Of a stretch of 64,000 nt of DNA, positions 1-8,062 are shown piece after piece (position 1 is the first letter of the stretch; every line of letters begins with the position of its first letter). The DNA comes from Acidobacteriota bacterium (GTDB taxonomy: Bacteria; Acidobacteriota; Terriglobia; Terriglobales; Acidobacteriaceae), in assembly GCA_031296115.1 (NCBI GenBank), contig JARLGI010000052.1:1-64000 (forward strand). Direction: 5' to 3'. A program made the translations under genes and the position numbers. Below the pieces are notes generated by a model, which saw nothing but the letters and a program-made list of their open reading frames with translations, was not told the origin of the DNA and did no database searches.

Positions 1-215
1 CCCGGCTGCGCCCGGTCATCTTCTCCAGGTAACGCCGCAGCCGAACCGCGTGCCCTGCGGCCTTGCTGCACGGACTGCTGTTGGCGCAACCCCATCTCCA
101 TCCAGGCATAGACCTGCTGCCGGTTTTCGCCAAGAAAGTGGGTTTCTTCGCTGGCCAGGAGGGACGCCGCGATCCCTTTCAGACTCAACTTCTCTGCTTC
201 GTGCACGCTGCTCAT
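1..215 (-). pseudogene. N-terminal part of an integrase-type transposase, frameshifted, runs off the left edge
   Basis: Reading leftward from ATG at 215 (GGAGG just upstream) gives a natural protein start, MSSVHEAEKLSLKGIAASLL, continuing to LGENRQQVYAWMEMGLRQQ. Near position 65-80 the sensible frame changes: the frame reading VRLRRYLEKMTGRSR, which resembles the conserved KMTGxSRAQ segment of integrase-catalytic (DDE) transposases, is offset by one base from the start frame. The catalytic core would lie beyond the window. I infer a disrupted insertion-sequence transposase. The two copies of a 16-bp repeat upstream (239-289) fit an IS end. Family membership is from memory of the motif, so confidence is moderate. 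Confidence 0.5.
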
Positions 216-238
216 CCATCCTCCGCATGCCTGCCTTC

Positions 239-289
239 TTCAGGCTCATCTTGTGTTAGAAACTGATCCTTCCTTCAGGCTCATCTTGT
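239..289. repeat. Two direct copies of a 16-bp repeat upstream of the transposase
   Basis: TTCAGGCTCATCTTGT occurs at 239-254 and again at 274-289, so the copies start 35 bp apart. They lie upstream of the leftward transposase start. Repeated subterminal motifs are typical of transposase-binding ends, so this is probably the right end of the partial insertion sequence. No clear target duplication could be checked because the other end is outside the window. Confidence 0.5.
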
Positions 290-344
290 ATTGGAAGAGA
301 CTAGGCCTGTGATGTGGGCGCCGTCCTACGATATGATTAAAAGG

Positions 345-1505
345 ATGTCCTCCGTATCGGACCACGCAACCAGCGACAGGAAACTCCACCCCTTCCAGAC
401 CGACGACACGCGGCTACGGCCCATCCACGACAAGGTGATGGCCCAGGAGCGGCTCTCGGCCGACGACGCGCTGGCGCTCTATCGCTCGGGTGACATTCTT
501 GCCATCGGCTGGCTGGCCAATCACGTTCGCGAGCGCATGCACGGCGATATTGCCTACTTCAACGTCAACCGGCACATCAACTACACCAATGTCTGCGTTG
601 CCGCCTGCCGCCTGTGCGCCTTCGGACGCAAGAAGGACGTGCCCGGCGCTTACACCATGGCGCTGGAGGAAGTCTGGAACACCGCCGCTTCCGGGTACAC
701 CGAGGCCATCACGGAGTTTCACATCGTCGGGGGCCTGCATGCCGACCTGCCTTTCCAGTACTACGTGGACTTGATCGCCGGCCTGAAAGAGCGCTTTCCG
801 CAGGTGCACCTCAAAGCGTTCACCATGGTCGAGATCGCCTTCTTCTCCAAGATTGGCAAGATGTCGCCGCGCGAAGTGCTGATCAAGTTCAAAGAGGCTG
901 GCCTCGATTCCATGCCGGGCGGCGGCGCGGAGATTTTCTCCGACCGCATCCGCCACATCATCTGCGACCACAAGATTGACGGCGGCCAGTGGCTGGAGAT
1001 CGCGCGCATGGCGCATGAAGTTGGCCTGAAGTCGAATGCTACCATGCTCTACGGCCACGTGGAGAACGACGAAGACCGCGTGGACCATCTCATCAAGCTG
1101 CGCGCGCTACAGGACGACACGCACGGCTTCCAGACCTTCATCCCGCTGGCGTTTCATCCGGAGAACACGCCGCTGCAACATCTGCACTCCACCACCGGCA
1201 TGGCTGACCTGAAGCAGATTGCGGTGTCGCGCCTGGTGCTCGACAACTTCCCGCACATCAAGTCGTACTGGCAGATGGTGACGCCGAAGATGGCGCAGAT
1301 AACGCTGCGCTTCGGCGCCGACGACATCGACGGAACCGTGGTCGAGGAGAAGATTTACCACGACGCGGGCGCCACCACGCCGCAGATGCTGCGCCGCCAG
1401 GACCTCATCCGGCTCATCACCGAGGCCGGCCGAATTCCGTTCGAGCGCGACACCATGTACCGGCCAGTTACGCGGACGGAGACCACCGTCACGGTCGCGG
1501 TGTGA
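345..1505 (+). CDS. mqnE: Aminofutalosine synthase MqnE (radical SAM)
   Basis: Catalyses the radical-SAM step that joins the dehydratase product of chorismate to adenosine to form aminofutalosine in the futalosine route to menaquinone. The iron-sulphur motif CxxxCxxC is at residues 84-91 (CVAACRLC), preceded by NVNRHINYTNVC and followed by the conserved EFHIVGGLH and SMPGGGAEIF segments. About 386 residues, normal for the family. The frame is open from TTG 291; in-frame ATGs lie at 312, 333 and 345. I chose 345 because family members begin shortly before the DTRLRPI segment, although the AAAGG motif is unusually close. It stands alone here with no other mqn gene nearby. Identification is secure; the start is not. 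Confidence 0.93.
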   Translation: MSSVSDHATSDRKLHPFQTDDTRLRPIHDKVMAQERLSADDALALYRSGDILAIGWLANHVRERMHGDIAYFNVNRHINYTNVCVAACRLCAFGRKKDVPGAYTMALEEVWNTAASGYTEAITEFHIVGGLHADLPFQYYVDLIAGLKERFPQVHLKAFTMVEIAFFSKIGKMSPREVLIKFKEAGLDSMPGGGAEIFSDRIRHIICDHKIDGGQWLEIARMAHEVGLKSNATMLYGHVENDEDRVDHLIKLRALQDDTHGFQTFIPLAFHPENTPLQHLHSTTGMADLKQIAVSRLVLDNFPHIKSYWQMVTPKMAQITLRFGADDIDGTVVEEKIYHDAGATTPQMLRRQDLIRLITEAGRIPFERDTMYRPVTRTETTVTVAV

Positions 1506-1534
1506 GAGCAGTCCGTGAATCGAGTGCTCCAGCC

Positions 1535-1828
1535 TCACCTGGAAGCGAGAGCCGCGACAAGCGGTTTGATGCTGCGGCATTTTTTCTGCGACCTGCGCCA
1601 GAGGTCGTACTGGAGCTGCGCCTTGGCGAAGAAATCTGGGGAGAGCGACAGCGCCTCCCCTAGGCGGATGCTGAGATCCAGGCTCACCGCATTTCGCCCG
1701 TTGAGAATGCGCGACAGCGTAGCCCGCGCCACGCCAATGTGCTTGGCCAACTCGGTCACGCTGCGATCCCCCATGAACTCCCGGAGAAGTTCCCCCGGAC
1801 TGGCCGGATTGTGCATCATCATGTTCAT
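1535..1828 (-). CDS. higA: HigA-family antitoxin (XRE helix-turn-helix)
   Basis: Small Cro/C1-type DNA-binding protein of about 98 residues beginning MNMMMHNPASPGELLREFM, the characteristic opening of HigA antidotes. The helix-turn-helix is SVTELAKHIGVARATLSRIL. The HigA role is to neutralise the HigB ribonuclease and repress the operon. A longer in-frame start at 1846 exists, but the ATG at 1828 gives the family-typical N-terminus. The higB stop (1831-1833) lies directly upstream, so the pair is a higB-higA operon. higA appears intact while higB contains a stop codon. Confidence 0.9.
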   Translation of the reverse strand: MNMMMHNPASPGELLREFMGDRSVTELAKHIGVARATLSRILNGRNAVSLDLSIRLGEALSLSPDFFAKAQLQYDLWRRSQKKCRSIKPLVAALASR

Positions 1829-1830
1829 CC

Positions 1831-2109
1831 CTAGTGGTAATCCCAATAATCAACGAGAATGGCATCCTCCCCGTCGAACGAAAACGTCAGCCGCCAATTG
1901 CTGCTGACCGTGACGGCCCAGTGTCCCCTCAGGTTGCCTTTCAGCGGATGCCATCCTCACCCTTCTCGGTTCATATCCCGCGGTGTAGATGCCAGATTTA
2001 GGGTGGTCAGCAGAATACGGAGCCGGGACGCATGTTTTGGAAGTATCCCCGCTTTCGAGCCAGTGAGAAAGAACCTCTCAACGCCTTTGTGCCTGAAGGA
2101 CTTAATCAC
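1831..2109 (-). pseudogene. higB: HigB toxin gene with an in-frame TGA at codon 51
   Basis: Too broken to appear as one open frame, but the leftward reading from GTG at 2109 gives a full RelE/HigB-like protein: VIKSFRHKGVERFF at the start, HASRLRILLTTLNLASTPRD in the middle, then a TGA (1957-1959), then GWHPLKGNLRGHWAVTVSSN and finally DYWDYH before TAG. Frame and length (92 sense codons plus the internal stop) match intact HigB, an mRNA endonuclease acting on the ribosome. Only the TGA interrupts it, just before the conserved HPLKG segment. Either a recent nonsense mutation or a sequencing error. The downstream antitoxin is intact. Confidence 0.8.
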
Positions 2110-2120
2110 TGCGATAGAGC

Positions 2121-2137
2121 GTAACACTCGATGTTAC
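2121..2137. promoter_or_regulatory. Putative HigA operator (inverted repeat)
   Basis: GTAACA-ctcga-TGTTAC is a perfect 6-bp inverted repeat with a 5-bp spacer, 12-28 bp upstream of the higB GTG. Its position and size suit autorepression by the HigA helix-turn-helix protein. The regulatory role is inferred. Confidence 0.45.
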
Positions 2138-2142
2138 AGAGG

Positions 2143-3372
2143 TCAATGCTTCTGCTCCGGCGCCAAGCGCCTCCCGCCTGGCATCGGCGGCCAGCCCAGC
2201 GATTTTCCCTGGAACAGCGCTACCGAGTTCTCATACCGCTTGCCGTTGCCGTCGTGCACGGCAAGCCGCCGCGGCTTTTCCGCTGCGCCGCTCCACATGC
2301 ACACGCCCGCGTACGCGCCGTCTTTGCGGAGCGCGTAATAGCTCATGTCCACGTACGCCAGCTTCTGCATGTCGCCGTTGTAGTTGCGCACAATCCGCTT
2401 CAGGGCATCCATGCCCGCCTCCTGCGGCGACATGCCGTGGCGCATGTTCTCCACGATGGTGTGCGCGCCGCAAACCTTGATGTTCTCCTCGCCGTTGCCG
2501 GTCGCTCCCGCCGAGCCCACGTCCTGGTCGGCGTAACTGCCCGCGCCAACGATGGGCGAGTCGCCGGCGCGCCCGGGAATCTTCCACGCCAGGCCGCTGG
2601 TAGTGGTTGCGCCCGACATCTCGCCCTTTGCATTGATTGACGAGCAGTGGATCGTCCCGGTCGGCGGATTCAGCACCCGCTCGATCGCCGCCATGCGGAA
2701 CTCCGGCGCAATGCCGATGCGCTCCGCCAGCTTCTCCATGTGCCGGATACGTTCCTCGTACAGCTCGGAAATGTTGCCCGCCGTGTCGGGAAACTTGAAC
2801 TTGGGACTCGCCAGTCCCGGCCCCCACCAGTCGTCGCTCGACATGGTTTCGCGCCACAGTTGCCACGTCTTGCGCGAGCGCTCGGTCAGCAGATTTTCGC
2901 GCCGAAAGCCCATTTTGAAGCCGAACTTCTGCGCGCCTTCGCCCACCAGCATGACGTGTCCGGTGTGCTCCATCACCGTCTTCGCCAGCAGGGAAACATT
3001 CTTGATTCCCTCCACGCCCGCCACCGCGCCCGCCATCCGCGTCGGGCCGTGCATGCAGCAGGCATCGAGTTGTACCACGCAATCCTCGTTGGGCAAGCCG
3101 CCCAGGCCAACGCTGTCGTCGTTGGGATCATCTTCCGGCCCGGTGATGACCTGCATTACGGCGTCCAGCGTGTCGCCGCCGTTAGTAAGCACAGCGTACC
3201 CGCGATCCAGATAGGCGTAGCCGTTGGCTGCACAAATAATGACCGGCGCCTTCGGCGGACCCCCGACCGGACCGGGTTTCTGGTCACCCTGGGCAGGCGC
3301 CGGCACATCCAGCGCTAGCGACGCTCCGGCAACAGCAGTGGTGGCGATGAAGTCGCGGCGGGTGAATTTCAT
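2143..3372 (-). CDS. Glycosylasparaginase (N4-(beta-N-acetylglucosaminyl)-L-asparaginase), Tat-exported
   Basis: Ntn-hydrolase that cleaves the N-acetylglucosamine-asparagine bond. The N-terminus carries a twin-arginine signal (RR at residues 5-6, TRRDFIATTAVAGASLAL), so export through Tat is expected. The autoproteolysis/nucleophile threonine is probably Thr240 in GTIHCSS. It is followed by the family blocks SGATTTSGLAWKIPGR, GDSPIVGAGSYAD and VGSAGATGNGEE. Full length at 409 residues. GGAGG sits before the ATG at 3372. The gene precedes higB on the same strand, but the 33-bp gap holds the higBA operator, so they are probably separate units. Confidence 0.9.
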   Translation of the reverse strand: MKFTRRDFIATTAVAGASLALDVPAPAQGDQKPGPVGGPPKAPVIICAANGYAYLDRGYAVLTNGGDTLDAVMQVITGPEDDPNDDSVGLGGLPNEDCVVQLDACCMHGPTRMAGAVAGVEGIKNVSLLAKTVMEHTGHVMLVGEGAQKFGFKMGFRRENLLTERSRKTWQLWRETMSSDDWWGPGLASPKFKFPDTAGNISELYEERIRHMEKLAERIGIAPEFRMAAIERVLNPPTGTIHCSSINAKGEMSGATTTSGLAWKIPGRAGDSPIVGAGSYADQDVGSAGATGNGEENIKVCGAHTIVENMRHGMSPQEAGMDALKRIVRNYNGDMQKLAYVDMSYYALRKDGAYAGVCMWSGAAEKPRRLAVHDGNGKRYENSVALFQGKSLGWPPMPGGRRLAPEQKH

Positions 3373-3477
3373 GGAGCCTCCGTCTCAGAAGCGAACGCAG
3401 CAGCATAGCACCTACGGAACCAAATCCAGACGTATCTCAGCAGCGAAACAGATTCACCGACGGTTGCGTCGAGAGTG

Positions 3478-3627
3478 GGTGGAGCACCGCTGTAGCGGTG
3501 CATTAAGTCCAATTCTCCATCAAACGGCTTTAGCCGCGCAGGTAATCTATTCAAGCATTACCTCCGCGGCTAAATCCGGACTTCTATTAAGCGGCAATCT
3601 GATGCACCGCTGAAGCGATGCTCCACC
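3478..3627. repeat. 150-bp imperfect palindromic element with terminal inverted repeats
   Basis: The ends GGTGGAGCACCGCT (3478-3491) and AGCGATGCTCCACC (3614-3627) are inverted copies with one mismatch. Inside, GGCTTTAGCCGCG pairs with CGCGGCTAAATCC, and TTAAGTCC faces GGACTT, so nearly the whole element can fold as one long hairpin or cruciform. No open frame in it is convincing. It resembles a non-autonomous miniature element or REP-type structure and fills most of the gap between two leftward genes. Confidence 0.7.
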
Positions 3628-3634
3628 GATTCAC

Positions 3635-4804
3635 CTAGCTGGCGACCTTCATCGGCGTGTTCTGGTCGGCGCGAAAGCGCAACAGTGCAGCGATGCGTCC
3701 GATCTTGTCGAACTCATCATGATCGTCACCAATGTAAACAATCTCGATATTGTTGCGCAGGGCGTGTCCGACAATACCGTCGCCGATATCTTCCAGTTCG
3801 GTATTCTCCTTGCCGCACACCGCGCAGTTTGGCGCAGAATGCATGTCCATGTGGCCGCAGTGGTAGCACTTCACGCCGGGCGCCTGGAAGTTCGAACCCA
3901 GCAACAGTGTCTGCACTTCGCCGACTTCCAGGGAGCGCAACACGCGGCGCAAACCGATCGCGCCACGTCCATTGCCGTGCGCCTCGCCAATCACCTCCTG
4001 GATCAGCGCGTCCTTCTGCCTCGCGTTGAATTCCCGCAGCATCTCGCTCGCCATCTGCTTGATCTGTTCGGCCGTGGCGGACTTGGGATCGATGCGGAAG
4101 TGCCCCACCAGCTTCTGCTTGGCATTGGAATGCAGCTGCTGATGGATCTCGGGCCAGATATCGTCATGACAGCCGACGAGCAGCCGGTCGCAGTGGCCGC
4201 GCTCGAAATACTGCTCGATATAATCGGCCACCGCTTTGAAGTGCTGTATGGCTTCATTGGTCTGCCGGCGCTCGACGTGCCCGGCGTCATAACCTTGCCA
4301 GCCAGCGCTCTTGCCACGGCGGGTCAGTCCGTTGACGAAATCCAGCTTCTCGGAAATTTCGCCGTTCACGATCTCGAAGATCCTTGCCTTGGCCCGGTCC
4401 GCCAGCAGCACGCAAAAGTGCTGCACTCCGTCCAGCACCGCGGCCAGCGGCTTCAGGTGAAAGCGCTGGTTCAGCAGCAGGTTCGACTTCGGCAGCTGCG
4501 CCGGCACGTCGAACTCGCGCCAGAACCCCTCCTTGCTGCAGGCGAAAATCGCCTTGGCCTTCTGCCCGGTTGCGCGCAGCGTCTCGGCCATGGCGTTGAT
4601 GCGGTCCAGGTCAGGACGCGCCCCGCCGTTCTTGCCTTTCTTCTCGGCCTCGCGCAGCGCGTTGCGCACCAGGTCTTTCACACGGATCGATTCTTCGCGA
4701 TGGGACTTATTCAGTGGGGTGGGAGGTTGGTAGTAGAACGTAACGGCACATGCTTCTGGCGAGTGAAAATTGGCGAGTTCACGGATGTCATCTCGCGTGA
4801 TCAT
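3635..4804 (-). CDS. eRF1/Pelota-like protein (bacterial archaeo-eukaryotic release factor family) with zinc ribbon
   Basis: A 389-residue protein resembling domains 2 and 3 of archaeal/eukaryotic release factor eRF1, a group known in bacteria as BaeRF. Visible features are the segment LLADRAKARIFEIVNGEI, the block GYDAGHVERRQTNEAIQHF, and LLVGCHDDIWPEI. An insertion near residues 313-330 has four zinc-type cysteines (CYHC and CAVC). The end IVYIGDDHDEFDKIGRIAAL is eRF1 domain 3-like. BaeRFs are predicted to act on ribosomes, possibly in termination or rescue; function is unproven. Strong GAGGAGG site before ATG 4804. It lies 72 bp downstream of the HPF-sigma fusion in the same direction, so co-transcription is likely. 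Confidence 0.8.
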   Translation of the reverse strand: MITRDDIRELANFHSPEACAVTFYYQPPTPLNKSHREESIRVKDLVRNALREAEKKGKNGGARPDLDRINAMAETLRATGQKAKAIFACSKEGFWREFDVPAQLPKSNLLLNQRFHLKPLAAVLDGVQHFCVLLADRAKARIFEIVNGEISEKLDFVNGLTRRGKSAGWQGYDAGHVERRQTNEAIQHFKAVADYIEQYFERGHCDRLLVGCHDDIWPEIHQQLHSNAKQKLVGHFRIDPKSATAEQIKQMASEMLREFNARQKDALIQEVIGEAHGNGRGAIGLRRVLRSLEVGEVQTLLLGSNFQAPGVKCYHCGHMDMHSAPNCAVCGKENTELEDIGDGIVGHALRNNIEIVYIGDDHDEFDKIGRIAALLRFRADQNTPMKVAS

Positions 4805-4876
4805 TCCGGTCCTCCTCTTGAGAGATTGTTGTGTTGGATGCGTTCCAAAGCAAACCGCTTCGAAACGTCCAGGAAT

Positions 4877-5917
4877 TCAGGCGCTTTGGGAATACTCCAG
4901 CAATTGTTCCTTCAGTGGATCTCGTACCGGCGAGTCGCGTTGCAGATGCTCGCGGGCCCTGCCGATAGACGCCCGTACCTCCTCCTCACCCTGGTTTGTG
5001 ATGTGGGAAATCTCGTCCAGCGTGAAGCCCTCGATGGCGTACAGGATGAAGGCCTCCCGCTCATTGCGGCCGGCGCCCTGCAGCGCGGTCTCGACTAAGC
5101 CGATCATTTCGTGCTGCGCCGCCAGCTCTTCCGGATTGTTGCCCTTGGGATCAGGAATCACGTTCTCCTCAAACATGGCCTCGTCGGGCTGGTGAAATTG
5201 CAGCACCGCTTCATCGTCGCCGCTCACGTTGGGCTGGCCGTGGGAACGCTCCAGGGGAATGTCACCGCGTTCGGCTCCCTCCTTCGCCAGCCGGTCAATC
5301 GCCTCGCGCGACAATCGGTAAAGCCACGGCTCCAGCTTGATGCGTTCCGGCCTCTCATGCGATTCGCCGAGCGCGTTGGCGATGGCCTCGCCCTCGACGT
5401 CCCCGACCGCAATCTGCCCGGGCCGGAGCTGCTCCTCACTCTCGCGATACTCCAGTTCCCGCTCGATGAACCGTCGCAGGCGCGGCAAATTGACGTTGAT
5501 GTAGCTGGAGATGTCGCTGGCCGAAACCTCCTCGGGCCTCACCACGGCAATCGTGTCTTCGAAGGGAACAGCGCCGGCCGCGATGCCTCGCGGACTTTGC
5601 CGCCGGGCGCGCTTGTGCTGGTTGCGCAGCAGGTCTTTGTGTTTCTTCAGCTGCTCGGCAATGTCGTCAAATGCGGTCTTGATGGCGACGGTCGCGGTCG
5701 CTGCCTTCTCCTCGGCCGCCATCTGTCCGGACGGCAGCCGAAGATTCAACGACACCCGGAAACCCTGGTGCCCCGGGGCCTCTTCGATGACGCCCTTAAG
5801 GTTTACCAAATCAGGACGAAAGACCTGGAGAAACCGGTCCAGCTTTTCTTCCTGTTGCTTGATTAGTTTTTCGAGATCGGGAGTTTTTGAGATTTTGTAG
5901 CTGAAATGAACATTCAT
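4877..5917 (-). CDS. Fusion of a ribosome hibernation (HPF/RaiA-like) domain to a sigma-70-like module
   Basis: Residues 1 to about 106 resemble the HPF/RaiA (S30AE) fold: MNVHFSYKISKTPDLEK, a KGVIEEAPGHQGFRVSLNLR strand region and VAIKTAFDDIAEQLKKHKD. Residues about 138-215 look like an ECF sigma region 2 with LRRFIERELEYRESEEQL and WLYRLSREAIDRL. Residues about 265-327 look like region 4, with EREAFILYAIEGFTLDEISH ending in a recognition helix VRASIGRAREHLQ. The architecture suggests a ribosome-binding protein that can also bind RNA polymerase or DNA. ATG 5917 is preferred over TTG 5920, with AGAGG seven bases upstream. It probably forms an operon with the following eRF1-like gene. Confidence 0.75.
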   Translation of the reverse strand: MNVHFSYKISKTPDLEKLIKQQEEKLDRFLQVFRPDLVNLKGVIEEAPGHQGFRVSLNLRLPSGQMAAEEKAATATVAIKTAFDDIAEQLKKHKDLLRNQHKRARRQSPRGIAAGAVPFEDTIAVVRPEEVSASDISSYINVNLPRLRRFIERELEYRESEEQLRPGQIAVGDVEGEAIANALGESHERPERIKLEPWLYRLSREAIDRLAKEGAERGDIPLERSHGQPNVSGDDEAVLQFHQPDEAMFEENVIPDPKGNNPEELAAQHEMIGLVETALQGAGRNEREAFILYAIEGFTLDEISHITNQGEEEVRASIGRAREHLQRDSPVRDPLKEQLLEYSQSA

Positions 5918-6180
5918 CAAAGGCCTCTCCGGATGGAGGGTTCCATCCGCAGCTACGTTCCTTCAAGACAATTTTACTCCTCTTGTAAAGAAGCAAATGG
6001 AAAATAATGGGTTGCTTTGCCTGGGTGGACGAGAGAACTGTCCGCTAAGGCCTGCGGGTGGCGGCAATAAGACGCTCGGCGACACCACTTTCAGGCCTTG
6101 ACAGGGGACCAACGTAGGCGCACGTTTGCCGACAGGGGCGGGAGAACCACATCAGCGAGGTCCTTGTCGTGAGGTGAATT

Positions 6181-6928
6181 ATGAAGGATCTGAGATTCGT
6201 AGCGCTCATGGCAGTGACCGTCACATTGGCCTTCGCAGGTGCGGCGTCGTCGCAAACTAAATCCAAGGACACGTCTAACCCGCGGCTAATGCGTGGATGC
6301 TAACCCCGACACCCGACTTGGCGTGGAACCAGGACATTCCTGCTCAGTGCGCGCGCAGCGGGACAGCTACTGGGACAGTTTATCCTTCCGAAGGGTCCCC
6401 CTTACGGCACCATCTGGGGTGGGCCGAGGAGTAGCCCGAGCGACATTTTCGGCCAACGACCCGGAGATTCCCGATCGTCCGAATAGAGCCGTCCTGACAG
6501 CGACATTTACGAAGCATCGCAGCGTTTTGAGTGCCTCTGAGTACTCGCTCTACACGGAAGTAACGCTGCATATCGAGGAAGTGTTTGAGGACCGCACGGG
6601 CTCGGGCCGTCCCGTCGCCCAGAAAGATATAACCCTCCTCTTGCCCGGCGGTACCGTCGCATTGCGCTCGGGCGAGATCCTGTCTGACGACATCGTCGCC
6701 AGCGACATGTTCTTTGAGCCTGAGCACAAGTATCTATTGGTTATGTCGTATCACCAAGAGGGGGATTTCTATACCTTCGCAGACGATTGGGACACTTCAG
6801 ACGGCACCGTTCGGCCTAACACTGAGAGGGCTCCATATTTGGCAACGTCAGGTCGTTCCTCCCTGAGCGGCATTACCGTGCAGCAACTCGGCCCCGCACT
6901 GGAAAAGCCCTTACACAGACAGAAGTAG
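6181..6928 (+). pseudogene. Secreted hypothetical protein with a frame disruption after the signal peptide
   Basis: ATG 6181 starts a clear signal peptide (MKDLRFVALMAVTVTLAFAG, then AASSQ) that stops at TAA 6301-6303. A different frame opens at GTG 6293 and runs to 6928. From about residue 60 it is convincingly coding (RAVLTATFTKHRSVLSASEY, then VTLHIEEVFED, ITLLLPGGTVALRSGEIL). The export signal and the body are therefore in different frames, and the 6300-6440 stretch reads poorly in all three, so one or two indels are likely. Domain unknown. The gene is most simply a decayed or mis-sequenced exported protein. Confidence 0.55.
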
Positions 6929-6970
6929 GAACGACGCAGGGCACGGGAGGAAGGACTCGCCCTGCGCAAG

Positions 6971-7005
6971 GAAAAATGCAGGCCTTCCGGGAATGAAAGG
7001 CCTGC
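6971..7005 (-). terminator. Rho-independent terminator of glpX
   Basis: Read leftward, GCAGGCCTT (7005-6997) pairs with AAGGCCTGC (6986-6978) around a 10-base loop, followed by a T-run (6976-6972). It lies 20 bp past the glpX stop. Confidence 0.75.
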
Positions 7006-7024
7006 CAGTTCCCTGCTCTGAAAT

Positions 7025-8062
7025 TTAGCGTTCCGGAATACGGACCTTGGCGTCCGAACGCTTGTCGACGTGGATGGTCTCAATGAACCGCACTTTGCGC
7101 TTATTGAGCTTCATCACCAGCGACGTGGTGCGCACGCCGTCGCCAAAGAAGCGCACGCCTTTGAGTAACGCGCCGTCGGTAACGCCGGTGGCGGCGAAGA
7201 TAATGTTCTTGCCCGGCGCGAGATCTTCGGCGGTATAAATCCGCTTGGGATCGCTTATGCCCATGTCTTTCATGCGCTCGGCCTGCTCCGGCGTGTAGCC
7301 CACCAGCCGCCCGACCATGTACCCGTTGAGGCAGCGAATGGCGGCCGCGGTGAGCACTCCTTCGGGCGCGCCGCCCGCGCCCATGACCGCATGCACTCCC
7401 GAGCCTAGCATCGACGCGGCGACGCCCGGCGAAAGATCGCCGTCCGTGATGAGGCGAATGCGAGCGCCGGCCTCGCGCACTTCGTTGATGAGCTTCTCGT
7501 GCCGCGGGCGGTCTAGGATGATGACCACCAGGTCTTCCACCCGGCGTCCCAGCACCTTGGCAATCACGTTCAGGTTGTGCTTGACCGAAGCGTCGAGGTC
7601 GATCACGCCCTTGCACGACGGCCCGACCACGATCTTCTCCATGTAGCAATCCGGGGCGTGCAGCAAGCCGCCCCTTTCCGACGCGGCCAGCACGGTAATG
7701 GCGCCCGGCGAGCCGGTAGCGCACAAGTTCGTGCCTTCCAGCGGATCCACCGCGATGTCCACTGCCGGATTGTCGCCGCCATCCCGCTTGCCAACCTTCT
7801 CGCCGATGTACAACATCGGCGCCTCGTCGCGCTCGCCCTCGCCGATAACGATGGTGCCATCCATCGGCACGGAGTCCATCACCCCGCGCATGGTTTCGGT
7901 GGCGACCTGGTCGGCGTGCTTGCGGTCACCCTGGCCCATAGTCTTGGCGGACGCGATGGCGGCTTCCTCCACCACGCGCAGAAATTCAAGCGCAAGATCG
8001 GTTTCCAGATTGGCGGTTGGAGAATGAATGATGGTGGGCTCTTCCGTAACTTTGGTTGCCAT
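7025..8062 (-). CDS. glpX: Fructose-1,6-bisphosphatase class II (GlpX)
   Basis: Hydrolyses fructose 1,6-bisphosphate to fructose 6-phosphate in gluconeogenesis, in the cytoplasm. At 345 residues it is full length. Diagnostic blocks are [36 protein letters not shown] (the lithium-sensitive phosphatase metal motif DPLEGT), [31 protein letters not shown] and [18 protein letters not shown] precedes the ATG. It is transcribed alone leftward and ends in a clear hairpin terminator. Confidence 0.95.
   Translation of the reverse strand: MATKVTEEPTIIHSPTANLETDLALEFLRVVEEAAIASAKTMGQGDRKHADQVATETMRGVMDSVPMDGTIVIGEGERDEAPMLYIGEKVGKRDGGDNPAVDIAVDPLEGTNLCATGSPGAITVLAASERGGLLHAPDCYMEKIVVGPSCKGVIDLDASVKHNLNVIAKVLGRRVEDLVVIILDRPRHEKLINEVREAGARIRLITDGDLSPGVAASMLGSGVHAVMGAGGAPEGVLTAAAIRCLNGYMVGRLVGYTPEQAERMKDMGISDPKRIYTAEDLAPGKNIIFAATGVTDGALLKGVRFFGDGVRTTSLVMKLNKRKVRFIETIHVDKRSDAKVRIPER

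Noticed and set aside
414-1088. 224-residue leftward open frame opposite mqnE
   Set aside because: It is a shadow of mqnE; residues are His/Val/Asp-rich as expected from the complement of GC-rich codons and no motif is present.
2143-3372. Isoaspartyl peptidase / plant-type asparaginase as the identity of the Ntn-hydrolase
   Set aside because: The Tat signal and the WKIPGR-GDSPIVGAG blocks fit glycosylasparaginase better than the isoaspartyl peptidase branch.
3719-5098. 459-residue rightward open frame opposite the BaeRF and HPF-sigma genes
   Set aside because: It covers both real leftward genes on the complementary strand, has no ribosome site and no recognisable motif.
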